64,000 nt of DNA, taken from the NCBI GenBank assembly GCA_030533445.1, contig JARPUW010000267.1, positions 186,001 through 250,000 of the forward strand, given 5' to 3'. The first letter of the stretch is position 1. Each line of letters opens with the position of its first letter. This document shows, piece after piece, positions 19,238 to 32,032 of the stretch. Made by a program: the position numbers and the translations under genes. This DNA is from Cyprinodon diabolis (taxonomy: Eukaryota; Chordata; Actinopteri; Cyprinodontiformes; Cyprinodontidae). Below the pieces are notes generated by a model. It worked only from the letters and a program-made list of their open reading frames with translations. It ran no database searches and was not told where the DNA came from.

Positions 19238-22200
19238 GGAATTACGGTAGGATTAATACTTTTCCTTAAAAACCCTCCAGACCAACCTAAAGTCGATGAG
19301 AGTTTCAGCCTTTCTCTATTCTTTTTGAGCTGAAGATGGGAGAGAAACGAATCAGACTATGTGTTTTCAACTCGTCATAAATATTTTTCTGAATGACATA
19401 CATACACCAAAGTTGGTATAGTTGGAGTCGAAGGATTGCTGATGCTCATGGTGAAAATGTTTTTTGAATAACTCATACGGTTTTTGATCAGTAGTCGTTT
19501 GTTCGGTGCCGTTCTTCCCATACAAAAAAGCCTGGGAAGAAGAAACCAATAGTGAGTGCAGCTGTTGTCTGTGTCAGTGAGAGGCTCGTTAAGCGTTGTC
19601 AAGGTTACCAAGCTTCAAACAGATTTTACCTCTGCTGTTTTAAACAGCACATATTAATCTAATGGAGGGTGAAAGGACTGATTTAACATTGGGAAATGGA
19701 TACTATATGACTGCTGTCCATGACACTTCCCTTGCCACTCAGCACTGATAGACTTTCAAAATAAGACTCCAGGGACCCTACAAAATAAAAGCCTCTATAT
19801 TTTTTACATATATTTATTGCCCTATATGGCTCAACATTATGACCCAAACTCAACCCCGTTTTAGAGAATAGACTCTAGGAGACTGTTTAAAACACACCCT
19901 ATAGCAAATTTCAAAATAAAAGCCTCCCATTTCCGCTTCATCTACTGCCCTAATAACATGGAAAAAGAGTGATTTAACGATTGGAAAGTAATCAACTATC
20001 ATTGACGGGTCTGAACATTTTCTATAAACACAACTCTGTTGGACTTTCAAAATAAGACTCCAGGGACCCTACAAAATAAAAGCCTCTAGATTATACTAAT
20101 GCATTAATTGATGCAAATGGCTCAACATTATGACCCAAACTCTTCCAGGTTGTTTTTATTAGACTCTAGTGACCTTTTCAAAACACACCCAGAGCAAATT
20201 TCACAATAAAAGTCTCCCATTTACTCTGTAATACAGCAACTATTCACCTAATAACATGGAAAACCAGTGATTTCACATTTGGAAATGGATTCTATATCAC
20301 TGCTGGGCGTGACCCATCTTTTGATGCACATTCATGATAGACTTTCAAAATAAGACTACAAGGACTCTACAGAATAAAAGCCTCTTCCTTATACACACTT
20401 ATACATTCTGGCATATTGCTCATTGCCATTGGTGATTTCATCACTGCAATGGCTCTTAGAAGGCGGGCGGAGCCCGCCAATGGTAACAGGCGGGCGGAGC
20501 CCGCCAAAGGTGATTACATCACTGCAATGGCTCTTAGCAGGCGGGCGGAGCCCGCCATTGGTGATTTCATCACTGCAATGGCTCTTAGAAGGCGGGCAGA
20601 GCCCGCCATTGGTGATTTTTTTCTTCACTGAGATGGATCCCAGAAGGCGGGCGAAGCCCGCAAACTGGGCTTTACCCACTGTGTTTCAATATGGACAACC
20701 CATATTACCCTTGTGCATCATACGCTGTGCACGTCTATTTCCCAGATTTCAGCACAAGTGGCACACAGCTCTCTTTGCCCATAAACTTGCCCTCTTTCCT
20801 TCCCTCAGCAGCCCTCAAAGGCGTAAGCAGTTGGTCTGGGGAGCCCCGAAGTCACTTGCCAGGGCCGTATTGGCCCGGTTCCCCAGACGGGCAGTAGGTG
20901 GCCCCCCTCAAAATTTCTTTAGAAATTTTCTAGTTGGGGGGCCACATGCCGAAGGCATGGCCCACCTACTACTATTGCACATATTTATTCCGCGTATTAT
21001 TATTGGGGGGCCACATGCCGAAGGCATGGCCCACCTACTACTATTGCACATATTTATTCCGCGTATTATTATTATTATTATAATTCTCCCGTATACCCAA
21101 AACTTCGGCGCGTAACTAGTCCCGCACGGTTTGGCGGATCGGGCCCAAAGTTGGCACACGCGTTGGGACCAATGGGGTGATGTGTGCTTGTATAAAACTT
21201 TCTCATTAGTCCGAAGGTTTGCGAATTATTAGCGAAAACGTCGCAAAAAAATCCCATAGGAAATGAATGGGAAGAGGTAAAAAAAAGCATAAAAAACAGC
21301 ACTTCACTGTGTCGGCATACATTCACCTAGAAAAACAGTTTGAAGCTCAGTTTGTAGATAAATCCTTCGTCTATTTAAAACTGAAGACGGTATGTTGATA
21401 ACTGCTACGGTTTTTGTATAATCAGACCTCAAGCGCCACAAAGTTTTAGCAAAATCCAGCCTGCTAGAGTGGAGCAACTGAAAAGCTAGAGTGTGAGGCA
21501 GGCGTTTTTTAAACACAAAAAAACATTTTAAACTCGCCCTCACGGCCACATATTTATAGCTAGAGTCACCATTTTTGGTCAGTTTGTAGACTGAAATCTC
21601 TGGACCCACACAATATCTTCGGAATTACGGTAGGATTAATACTTTTCCTTAAAAACCCTCCAGACCGACCTAAAGTCGATGAAAATCAGAGCCGTTTTTC
21701 ATTGGTTTTGGAGCAGAAGAGGGGAGAAAAACGAATCAGACTATGTGTTTTAAACTCGTCATAAATATTTTTCTGAATGACACACATACACCAAAGTTGG
21801 CATAGTTGGAGTCGAAGGATGACTGACGCTCACGGTGAAAAAATTTTTTGAATAACTCATACGGTTTTTGCTCAGCAGTCGTTTGTTCGGAGGACATTTT
21901 AAGCACCTGAAAGCTGAGTGACAGTGACCTGCTGCAGCTAGCTCAATTAGAAGCTTAGGTGTGATGAAACGTTTTTTCTTTTTCTTTCTCTTCCCATTCA
22001 GTTTGTAGATGACCTACAGCCATGAAAGTTACTCCAATCGAAGACAAGATATAGCTGTCGCTTAGATAAAATAATTTTTCAGATACCTTTTACGGTTTTT
22101 ACTCAGCAGTCGTTTGTTCGGAGGGGTGCTTTAGCAGCTAAAAGGTGAGTGAGAGTGAGGTCCTGCAGTTAAAAGAAAGGGAGGAGCAGGTGGGCCAACC

Positions 22201-22545
22201 ATTTTGTTTGTGCTTCGTTTTGGGTTGTGAAAGACCTACAGACATGAAGGTTACCCCAGTCTGAGACAAAGGATAGATGTTGCTTTCACTGAAAGAATTT
22301 TTCAGATATCTTTTACGGTTTTTGCTCAGCAGTCGTTTGTTCGGAGGGTAAGCACCTGGAAGCTAGCTGACAGTTAGCTTCTGCAGCAGCCTGCTAGAGT
22401 GCAGCTGCTGAAATCTTAGTGTGAGGCGGCCATTTTTTTCAGATCAAACATCTTATTCTCGCCCTCACGGCCACATATTTGGAGCTACAGTCACCATTTT
22501 TGGTCAGTTTGTAGACTAAAACCTCTGGACTCACACAATGTCTTC
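19238..22545 (+). repeat. Macrosatellite unit 7 (3308 bp)
   Basis: A sister of unit 3 over the first two thirds at a lag of 12,730 bp, sharing all its private variants. It differs by holding two ~70 bp minisatellite copies where unit 3 has none. GTAGACTAAAACC near 22511 is shared with unit 16. Confidence 0.95.
20936..21080 (+). repeat. ~70 bp hairpin minisatellite, two copies (unit 7)
   Basis: Copies start at 20936 and 21005 with a 69 bp period and a (TTA) tail. Unit 3, otherwise near-identical here, lacks the element entirely, so this locus gained or lost copies after the two units separated. Confidence 0.92.
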
Positions 22546-25500
22546 GGAATTACGGTAGGATTAATACTTTTCCTTAAAAACCCTCCAGACCAACCTAAAG
22601 TCGATGAGAGTTTCAGCCTTTCTCTATTCTTTTTGAGCTGAAGATGGGAGAGAAACGAATCAGACTATGTGTTTTCAACTCGTCATAAATATTTTTCTGA
22701 ATGACACACATACACCAAAGTTGGTATAGTTGGAGTCGAAGGATTGCTGATGCTCATGGTGAAAATGTTTTTTGAATAACTCATACGGTTTTTGATCAGT
22801 AGTCGTTTGTTCGGTGCCGTTCTTCCCATACAAAAAAGCCTGGGAAGAAGAAACCAATAGTGAGTGCAGCTGTTGTCTGTGTCAGTGAGAGGCTCGTTAA
22901 GCGTTGTCAAGGTTACCAAGCTTCAAACAGATTTTACCTCTGCTGTTTTAAACAGCACATATTAATCTAATGGAGGGTGAAAGGACTGATTTAACATTGG
23001 GAAATGGATACTATATGACTGCTGTCCATGACACTTCCCTTGCCACTCAGCACTGATAGACTTTCAAAATAAGACTCCAGGGACCCTACAAAATAAAAGC
23101 CTCTATATTTTTTACATATATTTATTGCCCTATATGGCTCAACATTATGACCCAAACTCAACCCCGTTTTAGAGAATAGACTCTAGGAGACTGTTTAAAA
23201 CACACCCTATAGCAAATTTCAAAATAAAAGCTTCCCATTTCCGCTTCATCTACTGCCCTAATAACATGGAAAAAGAGTGATTTAACGATTGGAAAGTAAT
23301 CAACTATCATTGACGGGTCTGAACATTTTCTATAAACACAACTCTGTTGGACTTTCAAAATAAGACTCCAGCGACCCTACAAAATAAAAGCCTCTAGATT
23401 ATACTAATGCATTAATTGATGCAAATGGCTCAACATTATGACCCAAACTCTTCCAGGTTGTTTTTATTAGACTCTAGTGACCTTTTCAAAACACACCCCA
23501 GAGCAAATTTCACAATAAAAGTCTCCCATTTACTCTGTAATAAAGCAACTATTCACCTAATAACATGGAAAACCAGTGATTTAACATTTGGAAATGGATT
23601 CTATATCACTGCTGGGCGTGACCCATCTTTTGATGCACATTCATGATAGACTTTCAAAATAAGACTACAAGGACTCTACAGAATAAAAGCCTCTTCCTTA
23701 TACACACTCATACATTCTGGCATATTGCTCATTGCCATTGGTGATTTCATCACTGCAATGGCTCTTAGAAGGAGGGCGGAGCCCGCCAATGGTAACAGGC
23801 GGGCGGAGCCCGCCAAAGGTGATTACATCACTGCAATGGCTCTTAGCAGGCGGGCGGAGCCCGCCATTGGTGATTTCATCACTGCAATGGCTCTTAGAAG
23901 GCGGGCAGAGCCCGCCATTGGTGATTTTTTTCTTCACTGAGATGGCTCCTAGCAGGCGGGCGAAGCCCGCCAACTGGGCTTTACCCACTGTGTTTCAATA
24001 TGGACAACCCATATTACCCTTGTGCATCATACGCTGTGCACGTCTATTTCCCAGATGTCAGCACAAGTGGCACACAGCTCTCTTTGCCCATGAACTTGCC
24101 CTCTTTCCTTCCCTCAGCAGCCCTCAAAGGCGTAAGCAGTTGGTCTGGGGAGCCCCGACGTCACTTGCCAGGGCCGTATTGGCCCGGTTCCCCAGACGGG
24201 CAGTAGGTGGCCCCCCTCAAAATTTCTTTAGAAATTTTCTAGTTATTATAATTCTCCCGTATACCCAAAACTTCGGCGCGTAACTAGTCCCGCACGGTTT
24301 GGCGGATCGGGCCCAAAGTTGGCACACGCGTCGGGACCAATGGGGTGATGTGTGCTTGTATAAAACTTTCTCATTAGTCCGAAGGTTTGCGAATTATTAG
24401 CGAAAACGTCGCAAAAAAATCCCATAGGAAATGAATGGGGAGAGGAAAAAAAAAGCATAAAAAACAGCACTTCACTGTGTCGGCATACATTCACCTAGAA
24501 AAACAGTTTGAAGCTCAGTTTGTAGATAAATCCTTCGTCTATTTAAAACTGAAGACGGTATGTTGATAACTGCTACGGTTTTTGTATAATCAGACCTCAA
24601 GCGCCACAAAGTTTTAGCAAAATCCAGCCTGCTAGAGTGGAGCAACTGAAAAGCTAGAGTGTGAGGCAGGCGTTTTTTAAACACAAAAAAACATTTTAAA
24701 CTCGCCCTCACGGCCACATATTTATAGCTAGAGTCACCATTTTTGGTCAGTTTGTAGACTGAAATCTCTGGACCCACACAATATCTTCGGAATTACGGTA
24801 GGATTAATACTTTTCCTTAAAAACCCTCCAGACCGACCTAAAGTCGATGAAAATCAGAGCCGTTTTTCATTGGTTTTGGAGCAGAAGAGGGGAGAAAAAC
24901 GAATCCGACTATGTGTTTTAAACTCGTCATAAATATTTTTCTGAATGACACACATACACCAAAGTTGGCATAGTTGGAGTCGAAGGATGACTGACGCTCA
25001 CGGTGAAAAAATTTTTTGAATAACTCATACGGTTTTTGCTCAGCAGTCGTTTGTTCGGAGGACATTTTAAGCACCTGAAAGCTGAGTGACAGTGACCTGC
25101 TGCAGCTAGCTCAATTAGAAGCTTAGGTGTGATGAAACGTTTTTTCTTTTTCTTTCTCTTCCCATTCAGTTTGTAGATGACCTACAGCCATGAAAGTTAC
25201 TCCAATTGAAGACAAGATATAGCTGTCGCTTAGATAAAAAGAATTTTTCAGATACCTTTTACGGTTTTTACTCAGCAGTCGTTTGTTCGGAGGGGTGCTT
25301 TAGCAGCTAAAAGGTGAGTGAGAGTGAGGTCCTGCAGTTCAAACAAAGGGAGGAGCAGGTGGGCCAACCATTTTGTTTGTGCTTCGTTTTGGGTTGTGAA
25401 AGACCTACAGACATGAAGGTTACCCCAGTCTGAGACAAAGGATAGATGTTGCTTTCACTGAAAGAATTTTTCAGATATCTTTTACGGTTTTTGCTCAGCA

Positions 25501-25713
25501 GTCGTTTGTTCGGAGGGTAAGCACCTGGAAGCTAGCTGACAGTTAGCTTCTGCAGCAGCCTGCTAGAGTGCAGCTGCTGAAATCTTAGTGTGAGGCGGCC
25601 ATTTTTTAAGATCAAACATCTTATTCTCGCCCTCACGGCCACATATTTGGAGCTACAGTCACCATTTTTGGTCAGTTTGTAGACTGAAACCTCTGGACTC
25701 ACACAATGTCTTC
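22546..25713 (+). repeat. Macrosatellite unit 8 (3168 bp)
   Basis: No ~70 bp minisatellite. AAAGCTTCCC near 23228, TAATAAAGC near 23540 and a damaged first hairpin (AAGGAGGGCGG near 23769) are shared with unit 17. CGAATCCGACT near 24900 is shared with units 13, 15 and 18. Confidence 0.95.
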
Positions 25714-28700
25714 GGAATTACGGTAGGATTAATACTTTGCCTTAAAAACCCTCCAGACCAACCTAAAGTGGATGAGAGTTTCAGCCTTTCTCCATTCTTT
25801 TTGAGCTGAAGATGGGAGAAAAACGAATCAGACTATGTGTTTTCAACTCGTCATAAATATTTTTCTGAATGACACACATACACCAAAGTTGGTATAGTTG
25901 GAGTCGAAGGATTGCTGATGCTCATGGTGAAAATGTTTTTTGAATAACTCATACGGTTTTTGATCAGTAGTCGTTTGTTCGGTGCCGTTCTTCCCATACA
26001 AAAAAGCCTGGGAAGAAGAAACCAATAGTGAGTGCAGCTGTTGTCTGTGTCAGTGAGAGGCTCGTTAAGCGTTGTCAAGGTTACCAAGCTTCAAACAGAT
26101 TTTACCTCTGCTGTTTTAAACAGCACATATTAATCTAATGGAGGGTGAAAGGACTGATTTAACATTGGGAAATGGATACTATATGACTGCTGTACATGAC
26201 ACTTCCCTTGCCACTCAGCACTGATAGACTTTCAAAATAAGACTCCAGGGACCCTACAAAATAAAAGCCTCTATATTTTTTACATATATTTATTGCTCTA
26301 TATGGCTCAACATTATGACCCAAACTCAACCCCGTTTTAGAGAATAGACTCTAGGAGACTGTTTAAAACACACCCTATAGCAAATTTCAAAATAAAAGCC
26401 TCCCATTTCCGCTTCATCTACTGCCCTAATAACATGGAAAAAGAGTGATTTAACGATTGGAAAGTAATCAACTATCATTGACGGGTCTGAACATTTTCTA
26501 TAAACACAACTCTGTTGGACTTTCAAAATAAGACTCCAGGGACCCTACAAAATAAAAGCCTCTAGATTATAGTAATGCATTAATTGATGCAAATGGCTCA
26601 ACATTATGACCCAAACTCTTCCAGGTTGTTTTTATTAGACTCTAGTGACCTTTTCAAAACACACCCCAGAGCAAATTTCACAATAAAAGTCTCCCATTTA
26701 CTCTGTAATACAGCAACTATTCACCTAATAACATGGAAAACCAGTGATTTAACATTTGGAAATGGATTCTATATCACTGCTGGGCGTGACCCATCTTTTG
26801 ATGCACATTCATGATAGACTTTCAAAATAAGACTACAAGGACTCTACAGAATAAAAGCCTCTTCCTTATACACACTCATACATTCTGGCATATTGCTCAT
26901 TGCCATTGGTGATTTCATCACTGCAATGGCTCTTAGAAGGCGGGCGGAGCCCGCCAATGGTAACAGGCGGGCGGAGCCCGCCAAAGGTGATTACATCACT
27001 GCAATGGCTCTTAGCAGGTGATTTCATCACTGCAATGGCTCTTAGAAGGCGGGCAGAGCCCGCCATTGGTGATTTTTTTCTTCACTGAGATGGCTCCTAG
27101 CAGGCGGGCGAAGCCCGCCAACTGGGCTTTACCCACTGTGTTTCAATATGGACAACCCATATTACCCTTGTGCATCATACTCTGTGCACGTCTATTTCCC
27201 AGATTTCAGCACAAGTGGCACACAGCTCTCTTTGCCCATGAACTTGCCCTCTTTCCTTCCCTCAGCAGCCCTCAAAGGCGTAAGCAGTTGGTCTGGGGAG
27301 CCCCGACGTCACTTGCCAGGGCCGTATTGGCCCGGTTCCCCAGACGGGCAGTAGGTGGCCCCCCTCAAAATTTCTTTAGAAATTTTCTAGTTATTATAAT
27401 TCTCCCGTATACCCAAAACTTCGGCACGTAACTAGTCCCGCACGGTTTGGCGGATCGGGCCCAAAGTTGGCACACGCGTTGGGACCAATGGGGTGATGTG
27501 TGCTTGTATAAAACTTTCTCATTAGTCCGAAGGTTTGCGAATTATTAGCGAAAACGTCGCAAAAAAATCCCATAGGAAATGAATGGGGAGAGGAAAAAAA
27601 AAGCATAAAAAACAGCACTTCACTGTGTCGCCATACATTCACCTAGAAAAACAGTTTGAAGCTCAGTTTGTAGATAAATCCTTCGTCTATTTAAAACTGA
27701 AGACGGTATGTTGATAACTGCTACGGTTTTTGTATAATCAGACCTCAAGCGCCACAAAGTTTTAGCAAAATCCAGCCTGCTAGAGTGGAGCAACTGAAAA
27801 GCTAGAGTGTGAGGCAGGCGTTTTTTAAACACAAAAAAACATTTTAAACTCGCCCTCACGGCCACATATTTATAGCTAGAGTCACCATTTTTGGTCAGTT
27901 TGTAGACTGAAATCTCTGGACCCACACAATATCTTCGGAATTACGGTAGGATTAATACTTTTCCTTAAAAACCCTCCAGACCGACCTAAAGTCGATGAAA
28001 ATCAGAGCCGTTTTTCATTGGTTTTGGAGCAGAAGAGGGGAGAAAAACGAATCAGACTATGTGTTTTCAACTCGTCATAAATATTTTTCTGAATGACACA
28101 CATACACCAAAGTTGGCATAGTTGGAGTCGAAGGATGACTGACGCTCACGGTGAAAACTTTTTTTGAATAACTCATACGGTTTTTGCTCAGCAGTCGTTT
28201 GTTCGGAGGACATTTTAAGCACCTGAAAGCTGAGTGACAGTGACCTGCTGCAGCTAGCTCAATTAGAAGCTTAGGTGTGATGAAACGTTTTTTCTTTTTC
28301 TTTCTCTTCCCATTCAGTTTGTAGATGACCTACAGCCATGAAAGTTACTCCAATTGAAGACAAGATATAGCTGTCGCTTAGATAAAAAGAATTTTTCAGA
28401 TACCTTTTACGGTTTTTACTCAGCAGTCGTTTGTTCGGAGGGGTGCTTTAGCAGCTAAAAGGTGAGTGAGAGTGAGGTCCTGCAGTTCAAACAAAGGGAG
28501 GAGCAGGTGGGCCAACCATTTTGTTTGTGCTTCGTTTTGGGTTGTGAAAGACCTACAGACATGAAGGTTACCCCAGTCTGAGACAAAGGATAGATGTTGC
28601 TTTCACTGAAAGAATTTTTCAGATATCTTTTACGGTTTTTGCTCAGCAGTCGTTTGTTCGGAGGGTAAGCACCTGGAAGCTAGCTGACAGTTAGCTTCTG

Positions 28701-28863
28701 CAGCAGCCTGCTAGAGTGCAGCTGCTGAAATCTTAGTGTGAGGCGGCCATTTTTTTTAAGATCAAACATCTTATTCTCGCCCTCACGGCCACATATTTGG
28801 AGCTACAGTCACCATTTTTGGTCAGTTTGTAGACTGAAACCTCTGGACTCACACAATGTCTTC
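25714..28863 (+). repeat. Macrosatellite unit 9 (3150 bp)
   Basis: ACTTTGCCTT at the start, GCTGTACATGAC near 26189 and ATTATAGTAATGC near 26565 are shared with units 16 and 19. A 20-bp deletion removes the third GC hairpin (junction near 27018). Unit 19 has the same deletion and unit 16 does not. Confidence 0.95.
26939..27119 (+). repeat. GC-hairpin minisatellite, four copies with 20-bp deletion (unit 9)
   Basis: The third hairpin is lost by a deletion whose ends lie in AGG|CGGG and TTGG|TGAT, giving AGCAGGTGATTT near 27013-27024. The remaining four have intact arms. An identical junction occurs in unit 19 (block 60658-60838). Confidence 0.9.
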
Positions 28864-31800
28864 GGAATTACGGTAGGATTAATACTTTTCCTTAAAAACC
28901 CTCCAGACCAACCTAAAGTCGATGAGAGTTTCAGCCTTTCTCTATTCTTTTTGAGCTGAAGATGGGAGAGAAACGAATCAGACTATGTGTTTTCAACTCG
29001 TCATAAATATTTTTCTGAATGACACACATACACCAAAGTTGGTATAGTTGGAGTCGAAGGATTGCTGATGCTCATGGTGAAAATGTTTTTTGAATAACTC
29101 ATACGGTTTTTGATCAGTAGTCGTTTGTTCGGTGCCGTTCTTCCCATACAAAAAAGCCTGGGAAGAAGAAACCAATAGTGAGTGCAGCTGTTGTCTGTGT
29201 CAGTGAGAGGCTCGTTAAGCGTTGTCAAGGTTACCAAGCTTCAAACAGATTTTACCTCTGCTGTTTTAAACAGCACATATTAATCTAATGGAGGGTGAAA
29301 GGACTGATTTAACATTGGGAAATGGATACTATATGACTGCTGTCCATGACACTTCCCTTGCCACTCAGCACTGATAGACTTTCAAAATAAGACTCCAGGG
29401 ACCCTACAAAATAAAAGCCTCTATATTTTTTACATATATTTATTGCCCTATATGGCTCAACATTATGACCCAAACTCAACCCCGTTTTAGAGAATAGACT
29501 CTAGGAGACTGTTTAAAACACACCCTATAGCAAATTTCAAAATAAAAGCCTCCCATTTCCGCTTCATCTACTGCCCTAATAACATGGAAAAAGAGTGATT
29601 TAACGATTGGAAAGTAATCAACTATCATTGACGGGTCTGAACATTTTCTATAAACACAACTCTGTTGGACTTTCAAAATAAAACTCCAGCGACCCTACAA
29701 AATCAAAGCCTCTAGATTATACTAATGCATTAATTGATGCAAATGGCTCAACATTATGACCCAAACTCTTCCAGGTTGTTTTTATTAGACTCTAGTGACC
29801 TTTTCAAAACACACCCCAGAGCAAATTTCACAATAAAAGTCTCCCATTTACTCTGTAATACAGCAACTATTCACCTAATAACATGGAAAACCAGTGATTT
29901 AACATTTGGAAATGGTTTCCATATCACTGCTGGGCGTGACCCATCTTTTGATGCACATTCATGATAGACTTTCAAAATAAGACTACAAGGACTCTACAGA
30001 ATAAAAGCCTCTTCCTTATACACACTCATACATTCTGGCATATTGCTCATTGCCATTGGTGATTTCATCACTGCAATGGCTCTTAGAAGGCGGGCGGAGC
30101 CCGCCAATGGTAACAGGCGGGCGGAGCCCGCCAAAGGTGATTACATCACTGCAATGGCTCTTAGCAGGCGGGCAGAGCCCGCCCTTGGTGATTTCATCAC
30201 TGCAATGGCTCTTAGAAGGCGGGCAGAGCCCGCCATTGGTGATTTTTTTCTTCACTGAGATGGCTCCTAGCAGGCGGGCGAAGCCCGCCAACTGGGCTTT
30301 ACCCACTGTGTTTCAATATGGACAACCCATATTACCCTTGTGCATCATACGCTGTGCACGTCTATTTCCCAGATGTCAGCACAAGTGGCACACAGCTCTC
30401 TTTGCCCATGAACTTGCCCTCTTTCCTTCCCTCAGCAGCCCTCAAAGGCGTAAGCAGTTGGTCTGGGGAGCCCCGACGTCACTTGCCAGGGCCTTATTGG
30501 CCCGGTTCCCAAGACGGGCAGTAGGTGGCCCCCCTCAAAATTTCTTTAGAAATTTTCTAGTTATTATAATTCTCCCGTATACCCAAAACTTCGGCGCGTA
30601 ACTAGTCCCGCACGGTTTGGCGGATCGGGCCCAAAGTTGGCACACGCGTCGGGACCAATGGGGTGATGTGTGCTTGTATAAAACTTTCTCATTAGTCCGA
30701 AGGTTTGCGAATTATTAGCGAAAACGTCGCAAAAAAATCCCATAGGAAATGAATGGGGAGAGGAAAAAAAAAGCATAAAAAACAGCACTTCACTGTGTCG
30801 GCATACATTCACCTAGAAAAACAGTTTGAAGCTCAGTTTGTAGATAAATCCTTCGTCTATTTAAAACTGAAGACGGTATGTTGATAACTGCTACGGTTTT
30901 TGTATAATTAGACCTCAAGCGCCACAAAGTTTTAGCAAAATCCAGCCTGCTAGAGTGGAGCAACTGAAAAGCTAGAGTGTGAGGCAGGCGTTTTTTAAAC
31001 ACAAAAAAACATTTTAAACTCGCCCTCACGGCCACATATTTATAGCTAGAGTCACCATTTTTGGTCAGTTTGTAGACTGAAATCTCTGGACCCACACAAT
31101 ATCTTCGGAATTACGGTAGGATTAATACTTTTCCTTAAAAACCCTCCAGACCGACCTAAAGTCGATGAAAATCAGAGCCGTTTTTCATTGGTTTTGGAGC
31201 AGAAGAGGGGAGAAAAACGAATCAGACTATGTGTTTTAAACTCGTCATAAATATTTTTCTGAATGACACACATACACCAAAGTTAGCATAGTTGGAGTCG
31301 AAGGATGACTGACGCTCACGGTGAAAAAATTTTTTGAATAACTCATACGGTTTTTGCTCAGCAGTCGTTTGTTCGGAGGACATTTTAAGCACCTGAAAGC
31401 TGAGTGACAGTGACCTGCTGCAGCTAGCTCAATTAGAAGCTTAGGTGTGATGAAACGTTTTTTCTTTTTCTTTCTCTTCCCATTCAGTTTGTAGATGACC
31501 TACAGCCATGAAAGTTACTCCAATCGAAGACAAGATATAGCTGTCGCTTAGATAAAAAGAATTTTTCAGATACCTTTTACGGTTTTTACTCAGCAGTCGT
31601 TTGTTCGGAGGGGTGCTTTAGCAGCTAAAAGGTGAGTGAGAGTGAGGTCCTGCAGTTAAAAGAAAGGGAGGAGCAGGTGGGCCAACCATTTTGTTTGTGC
31701 TTCGTTTTGGGTTGTGAAAGACCTACAGACATGAAGGTTACCCCAGTCTGAGACAAAGGATAGATGTTGCTTTCACTGAAAGAATTTTTCAGATATCTTT

Positions 31801-32032
31801 TACGGTTTTTGCTCAGCAGTCGTTTGTTCGGAGGGTAAGCACCTGGAAGCGAGCTGACAGTTAGCTTCTGCAGCAGCCTGCTAGAGTGCAGCTGCTGAAA
31901 TCTTAGTGTGAGGCGGCCATTTTTTTCAGATCAAACATCTTATTCTCGCCCTCACGGCCACATATTTGGAGCTACAGTCACCATTTTTGGTCAGTTTGTA
32001 GACTGAAACCTCTGGACTCACACAATGTCTTC
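28864..32032 (+). repeat. Macrosatellite unit 10 (3169 bp)
   Basis: A sister of unit 6 over the first half (AATCAAAGCC near 29701, GGTTTCCATATCAC near 29914) at a lag of 12,801 bp. No ~70 bp minisatellite. The third hairpin loop is AGA, with CCCTTGG after it. Confidence 0.95.
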
